Positions 44,661 through 54,218 of a stretch of 64,000 bases of DNA are shown one piece after another. Each line of letters opens with the position of its first letter. Positions within the stretch are counted from its first letter, which is position 1. The stretch comes from an uncultured Lachnospiraceae bacterium (lineage in GTDB: Bacteria > Bacillota > Clostridia > Lachnospirales > Lachnospiraceae): contig CAJTPF010000007.1 in the NCBI GenBank assembly GCA_910578175.1, positions 28,321-92,320 on the forward strand, written 5' to 3'. Made by a program: the position numbers and the translations under genes. The notes beneath the pieces are model-generated. The model ran no database searches and was not told the DNA's origin. It worked only from the letters and a program-made list of their open reading frames with translations.

Positions 44661-46265
44661 TTAATTTAACTGCTCCAAAACTCCCTTTAATCCCTCTTTT
44701 TCAAAAATCTCCTTATAATCCTTTACCTCCTCCCGGATCATCTCATCTATTACTTTCATTCCCAGCAGTTCTACCGGAGCCTTATCGTCGGTCATTCTGT
44801 AATCCCCTTTTTCATAATATTCCAACTGACCGGCTATATGCCTCATCAAAGCATAAAGGTCATTATCCCGAATCCCGGCGATATCCTCCCGGAATACATC
44901 CAACCGGGAGTTATCCGAAAATGCAAATAATTCCCGGTTGGTGCTTCCTTCCACATCCACCGTATAAACCTGATCAAAGACCGAAGCAATGGTATCGGAT
45001 AGATACTGGTTAATATTTCCTTCCTTTGTACCCCGCATATTCATATTTACCACCATGACGCCATCCGGTGTCAGATGTTCTTTTACCAGCGTAAAAAATT
45101 CCACGGAAGACATTTGAAACGGTATGGTTATATCCTGATAGGCATCCACCATGATCACGTCATATACGGAATCCACGGCCGCCAAATAAGCCCTCCCGTC
45201 ATAGGTGGCGACTTTCACATCCGCCGGCAGTTCAAAATAGCGTTCCGCCAGATCCGTTATCTTTTGGTCGATCTCCACGCCTTCTATTGTCAGGGTATCA
45301 AAATATCTTTCACACTGGACTGCAAATGTTCCGGTTCCCATACCCAGGATCAGCACATTTAGATTTTCTTTCCGGCTCGCCCCTGCCAGAAACGGCGCCG
45401 CCAATGCATAATCATAGTACATTCCCGTTAAGCCGTTGTCTTTTTTCCGGATGGACTGTACGCCAAACAGCACATTGGTGGATAGGATCACACTGTCTTC
45501 ATCTTCCTTTACCTGAAGATAATTATAGACGGATTCACCTTCATATATCAGATCTTTTGCCCAGAATGCAAAGTTTCCGGAATAGCCGAAAATGCTGCAT
45601 ACGGCAAACAATACTACGGAAGCAATACAGAAAACCTTTCTTCCCTTTGTACTGATAAAATATACCAGTCCCAACAGCAGCAGGATTCCTGAAAATATAA
45701 GAAAAGTAATGGAAGTACCCACTGCCGGAATGGTTACAAAGGTAGGCAGAAATGTTCCGATAATACTGCCGACAGTATTAAACGCCCCCAGATTACCCAC
45801 GGTTTTGCCGTTGTCCTCCAGACTGTCTACCGTATATTTTGCCAGAGACGGCGTAACGGTTCCCAGCAAAAACAAAGGGAATACAAATAACACCATGCAG
45901 GCGGCAAACGCTGCCCAGATTAACAGATTATTACTCACCGTAAATACCAGTAATGCGGATATTCCCAGTATGATATATTTTCCCAGTACGGGAATGGCGG
46001 CGATCCATACCGCAGCGATCATGATCCTTCCGTATAATTTATCAGGATTTGGATCTTTATCCGCCGTCCGTCCGCCATAAATATTCCCCAGCGCCATAGC
46101 GATCATAATGGTTCCGATAATTATGGTCCAGACGATCTGGGATGAACTGAAATACGGAGCCAGCAGCCTGCTGGCTCCCAGTTCTACCGCCATTACCGAC
46201 ATACCTGCAAAAAACTCCGTCATATACAGATATATTTTATTGGATAAAATTGTTTGTTTTTTCAT
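44661..46265 (-). CDS. MFS-like / spermidine-synthase-like fusion membrane protein
   Basis: 534 residues from ATG 46265 (GGAGG 11 bases upstream). The first about 210 residues hold six or more helices (VELGASRLLAPYFSSSQIVW is typical of these fusions), the rest is a Rossmann methyltransferase-like polyamine synthase domain: LNVLILGMGTGTFAVQCERY for nucleotide binding, VEIDQKITDLAERYF, and DVIMVDAYQDITIPFQM. It lacks the usual GGGDG of true spermidine synthases, so aminopropyl transfer is doubtful. Role unknown. Confidence 0.85.
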   Translation of the reverse strand: MKKQTILSNKIYLYMTEFFAGMSVMAVELGASRLLAPYFSSSQIVWTIIIGTIMIAMALGNIYGGRTADKDPNPDKLYGRIMIAAVWIAAIPVLGKYIILGISALLVFTVSNNLLIWAAFAACMVLFVFPLFLLGTVTPSLAKYTVDSLEDNGKTVGNLGAFNTVGSIIGTFLPTFVTIPAVGTSITFLIFSGILLLLGLVYFISTKGRKVFCIASVVLFAVCSIFGYSGNFAFWAKDLIYEGESVYNYLQVKEDEDSVILSTNVLFGVQSIRKKDNGLTGMYYDYALAAPFLAGASRKENLNVLILGMGTGTFAVQCERYFDTLTIEGVEIDQKITDLAERYFELPADVKVATYDGRAYLAAVDSVYDVIMVDAYQDITIPFQMSSVEFFTLVKEHLTPDGVMVVNMNMRGTKEGNINQYLSDTIASVFDQVYTVDVEGSTNRELFAFSDNSRLDVFREDIAGIRDNDLYALMRHIAGQLEYYEKGDYRMTDDKAPVELLGMKVIDEMIREEVKDYKEIFEKEGLKGVLEQLN

Positions 46266-46393
46266 ATTCTTATAAACCTCCATTTCCATATTTTAACACA
46301 TGATCCCGGCTTTCAGTCAATAAGAGTTTAAAAAATATTAAAAAGGTAAAAAATACATAAATAATTATAATAGTGGAATAATAACATCGATAT

Positions 46394-46458
46394 ATCGAAA
46401 GAAAATAATTTTAATAGGAGAAGTACAGCGCAAATCTTCTTTCGATTTCTAATTTGCG
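46394..46458 (+). promoter_or_regulatory. Structured leader of the CotF-like gene
   Basis: ATCGAAAGAA (46394-46403) pairs with TTCTTTCGAT (46437-46446), enclosing an AGGAG at 46416-46420. CGCAAAT (46429-46435) can instead pair with ATTTGCG (46452-46458). The two pairings exclude each other. The start codon is 55 bases beyond the AGGAG and has only a weak site of its own. Confidence 0.45.
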
Positions 46459-46475
46459 TTTGTGCAGAAACAGAA

Positions 46476-46934
46476 ATGATTTTATCAGAAAAGCAGAAAT
46501 CCCTCGTACAGGATTTACAGTCCCAGGAAAAACTTTGTATCCAGAAATACGAACACGCCGCACAGGAAGCCAGAGACCAGGAATTAAAAAATCTGTTCAA
46601 TAACTTAAAAGAAAGCGAACAGCAGCACTATAATTCATTGTCCCAGCTCCTAACCGGCACCTGCCCAAGCGTAAATACCGATGACAAGGCGGGTATGAAT
46701 TACAATCCAAAGGCAACCTATTTCGGTTCCTTCAACCAGGAAGATAAGGATTTTGACCAGTATTTATGTACTGACTGCATCACAACGGAAAAATATGTTT
46801 CTTCCGCTTACAATAACGACTTATTCCAGTTCGCCGAGCCGGAAGTCCGCAGATTGTTTAATGATATTCAGACGGAAGAGCAGAATCATGCAGAGATGAT
46901 CTATAAATATAAATCCGTAAACAATATGTGCTAA
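46476..46934 (+). CDS. CotF-like spore coat / ferritin-like protein
   Basis: 152 residues, all helical, of the coat F type: SEKQKSLVQDLQSQEKLCIQ, KYEHAAQEARDQELKNLFNN and the second half TTEKYVSSAYNNDLFQFAEP ending EEQNHAEMIYKY. The family has a ferritin-like bundle and is linked to spores in Bacillus and clostridia. Divergent from the fusion protein gene. The AT-rich upstream region has a TATAAT (46366-46371) but no good -35, so a sporulation sigma factor is possible. Confidence 0.85.
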   Translation: MILSEKQKSLVQDLQSQEKLCIQKYEHAAQEARDQELKNLFNNLKESEQQHYNSLSQLLTGTCPSVNTDDKAGMNYNPKATYFGSFNQEDKDFDQYLCTDCITTEKYVSSAYNNDLFQFAEPEVRRLFNDIQTEEQNHAEMIYKYKSVNNMC

Positions 46935-46957
46935 TATTTGTATTGTATACGCCATAT

Positions 46958-46988
46958 AAGAGCCGGGACTGCAAAAATCCCGGCTCTT
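46958..46988. terminator. Hairpin between convergent coat and dus genes
   Basis: AAGAGCCGGGA / TCCCGGCTCTT, perfect 11-base stem with a 9-base loop; T-runs are poor on both strands. Confidence 0.6.
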
Positions 46989-47003
46989 GGTATTATCATC
47001 CGG

Positions 47004-47921
47004 TTACCAGATTCCTTCTACGACCGACCTGTACTCCTCCAGATGTTTTACTTTCTTTATCTTTTTTGCCGTTCTTTCATCGCAGTAAAAATCTCCCATA
47101 TACACCCAGAAAGATTTCATTTTATACAATATATTGGTATCACCGGAAAGCAGGCTGCTGTAAGCTGCTAACAGTTCATCGTGAAAATCTTTTACTCTCT
47201 TCCGGTCTGTTTCCGTTTCGTTCATAATCTCTTCCGCCAGTCCCGGATTCCCGATGATCCCCCTGCCAAGCATGATCTTGTCCACTGCCGGAAAACGTCC
47301 CAGAAGATCGTCATAATCCTGCTTTGTAAAAATATCTCCATTGTAACACACCGGATTCCGGCTTAATTTCATGGCTTCTCCAAACACTGTCAAATCTGGA
47401 ACGTTCCCATAATAATCTTCTCTGGTGCGGGGATGAATGATCAGTTCTTCCAACGGATATTCATTATATATTTCCAGGATCGGATAAAACTCTTCCGCCT
47501 CATAGCGTCCCAGTCTGGTCTTAACAGATATTTTCAGAGACGGCTGCCCCTCAAAAAGACCCTCTAAAAACGCTTTCAGTTTATCCGTATCATACAGCAT
47601 TCCGGCGCCTCTTCCTTTATTGGTCACGGTTCCGGAAGGACATCCCATATTAATATTTACCTCCTGATACCCCAGGGACTGTATCCGCTTACAGGTTGCC
47701 AGACAATCCTCTGCGTTATTGGTCATAAGCTGGGGAATGATCGTAAGGTTCTGATTATCCTCCGGCCGGATATCTCTTAATTCCTTACTGTTTAAAGATG
47801 CTTTTTTATTCGTAGCAATAAACGGAGTGAAATATTTATCAAAATCATAAAAATATTTTCTATAAATATTCCTATACACATAATTGGTATACCCCTCCAT
47901 AGGTGCCATATATAATTTCAT
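47004..47921 (-). CDS. dus: tRNA-dihydrouridine synthase family protein
   Basis: 305 residues from ATG 47921 (AAGGAG 10 bases upstream), giving the usual start KLYMAPMEGYTNYVYRN. FMN barrel with VNINMGCPSGTVTNKGRGAG (catalytic Cys), KISVKTRLG, LIIHPRTREDYY and the phosphate site IMLGRGIIGNPGL. It reduces uridines in tRNA D-loops using NADPH. Slightly shorter than DusB. The upstream 100 bases contain a direct repeat. Confidence 0.9.
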   Translation of the reverse strand: MKLYMAPMEGYTNYVYRNIYRKYFYDFDKYFTPFIATNKKASLNSKELRDIRPEDNQNLTIIPQLMTNNAEDCLATCKRIQSLGYQEVNINMGCPSGTVTNKGRGAGMLYDTDKLKAFLEGLFEGQPSLKISVKTRLGRYEAEEFYPILEIYNEYPLEELIIHPRTREDYYGNVPDLTVFGEAMKLSRNPVCYNGDIFTKQDYDDLLGRFPAVDKIMLGRGIIGNPGLAEEIMNETETDRKRVKDFHDELLAAYSSLLSGDTNILYKMKSFWVYMGDFYCDERTAKKIKKVKHLEEYRSVVEGIW

Positions 47922-47953
47922 ATGATCCTGTCTCCTTCCTGCCATTCCACGGT

Positions 47954-48045
47954 CTGCCGCCAAAAACATGATAAGATAATACTCAATGCACTGGATGACC
48001 AGAGCCCATCCAACGCTGCCGCCAAAACACATGATAAGATAATAC
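47954..48045. repeat. Direct repeat upstream of dus
   Basis: CTGCCGCCAAAA followed by CATGATAAGATAATAC occurs at 47954-47982 and again at 48016-48045 (with one inserted base), 62 bases apart. It looks like a short local duplication; both copies are in the leader or promoter zone of dus. Confidence 0.7.
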
Positions 48046-48071
48046 AGGATTAAAAGAAGAATTACAAGATA

Positions 48072-48356
48072 TCAGTTCACACTTTTCTCTTTCAATATCT
48101 CCTTCAGCGCATTTTCACTGCTGGTATGGCACCATACCACCTCCGCATTGTTGCACTCCGCCTCATCCAACGCACATTTTGCCATCTTATGCGACACCGT
48201 ACTGGTAAAAACTACGATCAGGTCCGGACTTCCGATCCGGTCCCTCAGGCTGCCGGACATCCTGGTAAATACCTTCGCCTTACATTTATACTGTTTACAG
48301 ATTTTTTTATACTGGTGTACCATGCGGTCATGACCACCCACAATAACTACGCTCAT
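48072..48356 (-). CDS. DUF2325 domain protein
   Basis: 94 residues: SVVIVGGHDRMVHQYKKICK at the N-terminus and VVFTSTVSHKMAKCALDEAE, the conserved lines of DUF2325, which has a receiver-like Rossmann fold. Function unknown; often found beside metal transport genes in Firmicutes. A TTAGTTACGACTAA palindrome about 40 bases upstream might be a regulator site. Start has AAAGGA. Confidence 0.85.
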   Translation of the reverse strand: MSVVIVGGHDRMVHQYKKICKQYKCKAKVFTRMSGSLRDRIGSPDLIVVFTSTVSHKMAKCALDEAECNNAEVVWCHTSSENALKEILKEKSVN

Positions 48357-48472
48357 TTACTTTTCCTTTCACTGATAATAGTTTATTTGGTTAGTTACGA
48401 CTAACTCTTTAAGCAACAGTATACACGAAATCCCAAAATAATACAAGTGTTATTATTGATAAAATCTTTCAA

Positions 48473-50764
48473 TTACAATTCTACATTCTTAAGAGCTCTT
48501 TCCATCGGTATCTTTTTAATTTTCCGAAACTGGATCCATGTCACGATGGCATATGCCGCCGTTCCGAACAATACCATTTCCGCAAAAACCGTCCACCTGA
48601 TATGGTAAGGCATCCAGCCGGATATACTGCCCATGATCCATTGATACAAAAACTTTAACGTTCCATAGGAAACCGGAAGGCTTACCAAAATGGAAAACGC
48701 CACGGCAACAGTAGTTGAACGGATATACAGCTTTCCAATTTCCCGGTTTCCATAACCCAATATTTTCACCATGGAAATAGAAGAAGCATTTTTCTCCAGC
48801 ACCAGTTTGGAAAGCAGATACAAAAGCAGCATGGCCATTCCAAAAGCAAACCATTTGATCAGCGGAAACAGGCTTCCCATGGAATCATTTAACTGTCTCA
48901 CAACTTTATTTACATCATTCAGCGTAATAACGGACAATACAAACTGCCCGTCCAGATCCGTCAATTCTTCATTTGAAAAATATCCGTTAAAATATCCGTT
49001 TTCCTTTCCGAACAGACTGCAAAACTCTTCCCTTCCCATAAATACTGCCATTCCGGCAGGATAGTCATAGCTGCCTGCAATGGTCATTTCATAAGTTTTA
49101 TCCGTATATAATTCTTTTAACTTTAATGTATCTCCTGCCGAATAACCAAACTTCTCCAGGATTCCTTCCGAAACATAAACACCGGATTTATCATGATGTA
49201 ACGGCATATTCTCTTTAACGATATAGACGGAATCATCTTTAATTCCGTAAACCGTGATTTTCTCATTGTTCTTCCCGGTAAAATCAGTCTGCAATGTCGT
49301 TACTGCAAAAGCTTCCGCCGAAGCACTGTCCGTTTCTGCCGGCTGTTTTAAGATATACTGATACTCCGCAATCAGTTTTTCCTCTAATTCCCTGCCATAA
49401 TGATCTAGCAGCGGTTCCAGCATCAGCCCGAACAGCAGCAATACATTTGCAAATACAATTCCTGCCAGCATCAATAAATAACCGGATTTATTCTGCAAAA
49501 TGATACGAAGCCGGAATCTGGCCGGAAACTTAAATTCCGGCAGGCGGACCGCTTTTTTGGTTTTATGTTTTGACAGATCGTTCCTTATCAGTTTTAACGG
49601 TGTCAGTGAGAGTTTATTATATAAAATAATTAAATTCACTGCCAGTAAAATGATACACGGAATCACGGTAGTCAGCAGAAAGGCTTCTTCGTTCCAACGC
49701 GTTTCATAAGACGGAAGACTGTAACTGTTATAATACATATCCGCAACTACTTTTTTGAACAAAGAATACCCCAGGATATTTCCGATCCCACAGGCCGCTG
49801 CCGATACAAGAACCGGCAGCGCTATATAATGCGCCGCAAGTTCATGCCGTGTATATCCGGATGCCCGGAGTGTACCGATGACCGATGCTTCTTTTTCAAT
49901 GGTGTTACTTATGGTAACCGCAAACAGAAAAGTCAGAATTACTATGATCATGTATAATAATACAATGATCATGGATTTATCTTTCCCCATATCGTTTCCG
50001 GAAAAACGGATCGCCTGACTGGAATATTCCGGTGTGAATTTCAGCAGGGGATTTTGAACATCCATCGCCAGTATCTTCATTAAGGTTTCCGAATATTCAT
50101 ATCGCTCTGACAGGCTGAACTGCTTTTCACTTTCATATTTCCAAGCATAATTCCAATGGAGGCCTGTCTGATTCATTCGTTCCAGTTGTTTTCCCGTGAC
50201 CACCGCCACCCCAAAGCACTTTGCATCAAACATCATTTCCCCATTATCGCTGAACAAAGCGCTGTAATCGGAAAATGCCGCCAGACCTGTCACCAGAAAC
50301 TTCCGTTCATCGATTTCAATTTCCTCTCCGATATGTATCTTATTTTTCTCTGCAAATAACCGGTCAACTGCAATTTTCCCCTCCGTCTCCGGCAGTCTGC
50401 CCTTCATCAGACATATAAGATTGACCTCCTTGCGGTTTTCAAAAATCCGAAGGGTGGTGTTTTCATTTAGTACCTGTTTATCCAAATAAATATTACGATA
50501 TATCATTATATTTTCTTCGGCAAGCTTCCCCTTCATTTCCAACGAAAGAGGCCCAGTCAATTCAAAATTTCCGTCTTCTATGTTATATTTTTCAAAACTT
50601 TTTTCATAGGCATCTGTCATACTGTTATCTGCTACAAGAAAACCGGAAATAAATCCAATGGTAATCGTCAGAAACAGAAATATTACTGCATATTTTCCAA
50701 GTTCAGATTTCAATTCTTTCGGAATTCGTTTGATTAATGGATTTCTGATTTTTTCTTTCCGCAT
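48473..50764 (-). CDS. FtsX-type ABC transporter permease
   Basis: 763 residues from ATG 50764 (TAGGTG upstream, 8 bases after the ATPase stop). One N-terminal helix (YAVIFLFLTITIGFISGFLV), an outside domain, three helices near 255-370 with the MacB-like EKEASVIGTLRASGYTRHEL, another helix and outside domain, and three C-terminal helices with SSISMVKILGYGNREIG. The duplicated FtsX/MacB plan with two extracytoplasmic domains matches exporters or mechanotransmission pumps for peptides or lipids. Confidence 0.9.
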   Translation of the reverse strand: MRKEKIRNPLIKRIPKELKSELGKYAVIFLFLTITIGFISGFLVADNSMTDAYEKSFEKYNIEDGNFELTGPLSLEMKGKLAEENIMIYRNIYLDKQVLNENTTLRIFENRKEVNLICLMKGRLPETEGKIAVDRLFAEKNKIHIGEEIEIDERKFLVTGLAAFSDYSALFSDNGEMMFDAKCFGVAVVTGKQLERMNQTGLHWNYAWKYESEKQFSLSERYEYSETLMKILAMDVQNPLLKFTPEYSSQAIRFSGNDMGKDKSMIIVLLYMIIVILTFLFAVTISNTIEKEASVIGTLRASGYTRHELAAHYIALPVLVSAAACGIGNILGYSLFKKVVADMYYNSYSLPSYETRWNEEAFLLTTVIPCIILLAVNLIILYNKLSLTPLKLIRNDLSKHKTKKAVRLPEFKFPARFRLRIILQNKSGYLLMLAGIVFANVLLLFGLMLEPLLDHYGRELEEKLIAEYQYILKQPAETDSASAEAFAVTTLQTDFTGKNNEKITVYGIKDDSVYIVKENMPLHHDKSGVYVSEGILEKFGYSAGDTLKLKELYTDKTYEMTIAGSYDYPAGMAVFMGREEFCSLFGKENGYFNGYFSNEELTDLDGQFVLSVITLNDVNKVVRQLNDSMGSLFPLIKWFAFGMAMLLLYLLSKLVLEKNASSISMVKILGYGNREIGKLYIRSTTVAVAFSILVSLPVSYGTLKFLYQWIMGSISGWMPYHIRWTVFAEMVLFGTAAYAIVTWIQFRKIKKIPMERALKNVEL

Positions 50765-50772
50765 ATTATCAC

Positions 50773-51471
50773 CTACCAATCCAGCTCTTTTGCAGAAACT
50801 TTTGCCTCATTCATGTAACATTTACGAATCTGCCCGTCTCTTAACTTAACTACCTGGTCTGCCATAAGCCTGATCGCATCGTTATGCGTTACAATAATTA
50901 CCGTATTTCCATACTTCTGATTCACACTTTCTATTAAAGATAATATTTCCTTGGAGGTCTTATAATCCAATGCCCCTGTCGGTTCATCACATAACAGGAT
51001 ATCCGGATTCTTAACAATCGCTCTGCCGATAGCCGTTCTCTGCTGCTGTCCGCCGGAAAGTTGTGCCGGCAGTTTATCTTTATGTTTTGTCAGTCCCAGC
51101 ACTTCCAGCAGTTCATCCATATCCAGCGGATGACCGCTCAGATATGCACCCACTTCTATATTCTCTTTTACCGTAAGATTTGGAATCAGGTTATAGGACT
51201 GGAAAACATAACCTAAATGATTCCTGCGGTACAGGGATAATGTTTTTTCATTCATATCTTTTAACGGTTCACTTCCGATCATCACCATTCCGCTATCCGA
51301 ATAATCAATACCGCCGATAATGTTTAACAGGGTAGACTTTCCGGAACCGGAAGGACCTAAAAGGACACAAATTTTTCCCTTTTCAATTTCCAGATTTATG
51401 CCTTGAAGAACTTCTATCCTGTTTTCTCCCGTACCGAAACTTTTCTTTAAATCCTTAATTTTTAAAAACAT
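50773..51471 (-). CDS. ABC transporter ATP-binding protein (MacB/LolD type)
   Basis: 232 residues from ATG 51471 (GAGAGG upstream). Walker A GPSGSGKSTLL, signature LSGGQQQRTAIGRA, Walker B ILLCDEPTGALDYKT and VTHNDA, as in the MacB/LolD group. Partner of the FtsX permease gene that follows 8 bases later. Confidence 0.93.
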   Translation of the reverse strand: MFLKIKDLKKSFGTGENRIEVLQGINLEIEKGKICVLLGPSGSGKSTLLNIIGGIDYSDSGMVMIGSEPLKDMNEKTLSLYRRNHLGYVFQSYNLIPNLTVKENIEVGAYLSGHPLDMDELLEVLGLTKHKDKLPAQLSGGQQQRTAIGRAIVKNPDILLCDEPTGALDYKTSKEILSLIESVNQKYGNTVIIVTHNDAIRLMADQVVKLRDGQIRKCYMNEAKVSAKELDW

Positions 51472-51519
51472 AAGCACACCTCTCTTCTAAAATTATCTTG
51501 ATCTGTTTGCATCGACAAT

Positions 51520-51553
51520 GCGGCGTACAAAATCGCTGAATTTCATACGCCGC
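51520..51553 (-). terminator. Hairpin after the feo operon
   Basis: GCGGCGTA / TACGCCGC with an 18-base loop, 18 bases beyond the Cys-rich protein stop; no strong T-run. Confidence 0.5.
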
Positions 51554-51570
51554 AATCTGCTTATTTCTAT

Positions 51571-51732
51571 TTACTTTTTCTTTTCAGTATTTCCACATTC
51601 CCGTTTTTCTTTCTCCAGCCGGCAATGCCTGCTGCAACCGGTGCACACATCCCCGTTCTTCCGGATATACCGGACAGCCAGCAGAAACGCCACACCAATG
51701 AAAAGAATTATAACAATGCTTGCCCCGTTCAT
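51571..51732 (-). CDS. FeoB-associated Cys-rich membrane protein
   Basis: 53 residues: one N-terminal helix (ASIVIILFIGVAFLLAVRYI) then a basic tail with CTGCSRHC and a later Cys. The start follows the feoB stop by one base, with GGAATGG inside feoB as ribosome site. This is the standard small partner found after feoB in Firmicutes, thought to help FeoB assembly or iron handling, in place of FeoC. Confidence 0.85.
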   Translation of the reverse strand: MNGASIVIILFIGVAFLLAVRYIRKNGDVCTGCSRHCRLEKEKRECGNTEKKK

Positions 51733-51733
51733 A

Positions 51734-54118
51734 TCACACCATTCCTATCAACATCCCTATTATATGTACCAGTCCGGCGATAATCCATGCAATCACACAT
51801 TGAATAATGACCACGGCAATTGCCCAGTTCCTTCCCAATTCCCGTTTTACCGAAGTAATTGCTGCCACGCAGGGTGTATACAACAGGGTAAATACTAAAA
51901 GTGTAACCGCCGTCAGCGGTGTCAGTAACTCCGCCAGCGCCGCGCCTGTACCCCCCACCAGTACGATCAGCGTAGAAACTACACTCTCCTTTGCCATAAA
52001 TCCGGTAATCAATGCCGTGGAAATTTTCCAGTTTCCAAAGCCCAACGGCTTAAAAATAGGAGCAATCAGTCCCGCAGCCATGGCAAGCAGGCTGTCTTTT
52101 GAATCCGATACCACATTGAATCTCATATCAAAGGTCTGCAAAAACCATATAACAATCGTTGCTACAAAGATAACGGTAAATGCCCGGGAAATAAAATCTT
52201 TTGCCTTCTCCCATAAAAGCTGCCATACATTCTTCGCTCCCGGCATACGATAATTCGGCAGTTCCATAACAAAAGGTACCGGTTCTCCCCGGAACATGGT
52301 TCCTCTTAACATCAGTGCAAACAGAATTCCTACCAGAATTCCAGTAAAATATAAACCAATCATAACCAGCGTTCCGTATTTCGGAAAAAATGCCGCCGTA
52401 AAAAATGCATAGATTGGAAGTTTTGCCGAACAACTCATAAAAGGTGTCAGTAATATTGTCATCTTCCGGTCCCGTTCCGACGGCAGCGTCCGGCTTGCCA
52501 TAACGCCCGGAACCGTACAGCCAAATCCAATCAGCATCGGTACGATACTTCTGCCCGACAGCCCAATCTTTCTTAACAATTTATCCATTACAAAGGCAAC
52601 TCTTGCCATATATCCGCTGTCCTCCAATATGGATAGAAAGAAAAACAGCGTAACAATCGTCGGCAGAAAACTTAACACACTTCCCACGCCGCTGAAAATT
52701 CCGTCTATAACAAGGGAATGTACCACCGGATTAATTTCGTATGCGGTAAGACCTTTATCTACCACATCAGTCAATGCACCAATTCCCATTTCCAACAAAT
52801 CGGAAAGAAATGTTCCAACTACTTCGAAGGTCAGCCAGAACACTAACGCCATAATACCGCAAAAAGCCGGAATCGCCGTATATTTCCCGGTAAGAATCCG
52901 GTCAATCTTCACACTGCGGATATGCTCTTTACTTTCCTTCGGTTTCACAACCGTATCCCTGCATACCTCCCGGATGAATTGGAAACGCATATCTGCCATG
53001 GCAGCTGCCTGGTCCATTCCTCTTTCCTCTTCCATCTGCTTTATGATATGCTCTAACATTTCCTTTTCATTGCTGTCCAGATGAAGCTGTTCCAGTATGA
53101 TCATGTCGCCTTCCGCCAGTTTGCTGGCAGCAAAACGCACCGGTATTCCTTCTCTCGCCGCATGGTCTTCAATTAAATGCATGATGGCATGAAGACAGCG
53201 GTGTACTGCGCCCTCATGATCTTCCGGGTGACAGAAGTCCACTCTACCCGGTTTTTCCTGATAACGGGCGATATGGACCGCATGGTCCGTCAGTTCGCCG
53301 ATACCCTCATTTTTTGCCGCAGAAATAGGTACTACCGGAATCCCCAGCATTTTTTCCATTTCATTGACACGGATGGAGCCGCCGTTTTCCCTGACCTCAT
53401 CCATCATATTCAACGCCAGCACCATCGGAATATCCAGTTCCATCAACTGCATGGTCAGATACAGATTCCTCTCTATATTGGTGGCATCCACGATATTAAT
53501 GATCCCTTTCGGCTTATCTTCCAGTAAAAACTGTCTGGTAACAAGTTCCTCGCTGGTATAGGGAGACATGGAATAGATTCCCGGCAGATCCGTCACCAGC
53601 GTATTCTCAAATCCTTTGATTCCGCCGTCCTTCCGGTCAACCGTAACTCCCGGAAAATTACCCACATGCTGATTGGAACCGGTTAACTGGTTAAACAATG
53701 TAGTTTTCCCGCAGTTTTGATTCCCTGCCAACGCAAAAGTCAGGGTTTCTCCTGCCGGAAGTTCTGTTCCCCGGGATTCCATATGATAAATTCCGCCTTC
53801 TCCAAGCCCCGGATGGCAGACATGAATGTTCGCCTTCTCTTCCAGAAACCTTCCATCGGAATCCTCCGTATGCTCCGGCGGGGCATCCGTTTCTGGTACG
53901 GGGCCGATCCCGATTTCCCTGGCATCGTTCAGACGCAGCGTAAGTTCATAACCATGAATCCGCAATTCCATCGGGTCGCCCATGGGAGCCAGCTTCACCA
54001 TTGTCACTTCCGTTCCGGGTATCACTCCCATATCCAGAAAATGCTGCCGCAATGCTCCCTGACCTCCAACGGAATCAATTACTGCACTTTTGCCAATTTC
54101 CAATTCATTTAATGTCAT
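51734..54118 (-). CDS. feoB: Ferrous iron transporter, FeoA-FeoB fusion
   Basis: 794 residues. Residues 1 to about 75 are a FeoA SH3-like domain (MTLNELEIGKSAVIDSVGGQ); after a linker, the G domain begins at FALAGNQNCGKTTLFNQLTG near 128 with VGNFPGVTVDRK (switch), DLPGIYSM and NMMD; the membrane part with CTVPGVMASRTL and FMSCSAKLPIYAFF spans about 405 to the end. It takes up Fe(II), suited to an anaerobe. The usual GNPNxGK reads GNQNCGK here. Followed by the Cys-rich partner. Confidence 0.95.
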   Translation of the reverse strand: MTLNELEIGKSAVIDSVGGQGALRQHFLDMGVIPGTEVTMVKLAPMGDPMELRIHGYELTLRLNDAREIGIGPVPETDAPPEHTEDSDGRFLEEKANIHVCHPGLGEGGIYHMESRGTELPAGETLTFALAGNQNCGKTTLFNQLTGSNQHVGNFPGVTVDRKDGGIKGFENTLVTDLPGIYSMSPYTSEELVTRQFLLEDKPKGIINIVDATNIERNLYLTMQLMELDIPMVLALNMMDEVRENGGSIRVNEMEKMLGIPVVPISAAKNEGIGELTDHAVHIARYQEKPGRVDFCHPEDHEGAVHRCLHAIMHLIEDHAAREGIPVRFAASKLAEGDMIILEQLHLDSNEKEMLEHIIKQMEEERGMDQAAAMADMRFQFIREVCRDTVVKPKESKEHIRSVKIDRILTGKYTAIPAFCGIMALVFWLTFEVVGTFLSDLLEMGIGALTDVVDKGLTAYEINPVVHSLVIDGIFSGVGSVLSFLPTIVTLFFFLSILEDSGYMARVAFVMDKLLRKIGLSGRSIVPMLIGFGCTVPGVMASRTLPSERDRKMTILLTPFMSCSAKLPIYAFFTAAFFPKYGTLVMIGLYFTGILVGILFALMLRGTMFRGEPVPFVMELPNYRMPGAKNVWQLLWEKAKDFISRAFTVIFVATIVIWFLQTFDMRFNVVSDSKDSLLAMAAGLIAPIFKPLGFGNWKISTALITGFMAKESVVSTLIVLVGGTGAALAELLTPLTAVTLLVFTLLYTPCVAAITSVKRELGRNWAIAVVIIQCVIAWIIAGLVHIIGMLIGMV

Positions 54119-54218
54119 GGCAGTTCCCTTACCTTTCCGGTCTATTTTCTCTATATATATTTCTTAAAAAACCTTTGTATTCTATAATGTTCCTACTTTA
54201 AACAACGTTCCGTCCGTA

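Noticed and set aside
47954..48045. CRISPR repeat
   Set aside because: Only two copies with an indel and no cas genes nearby; not an array.
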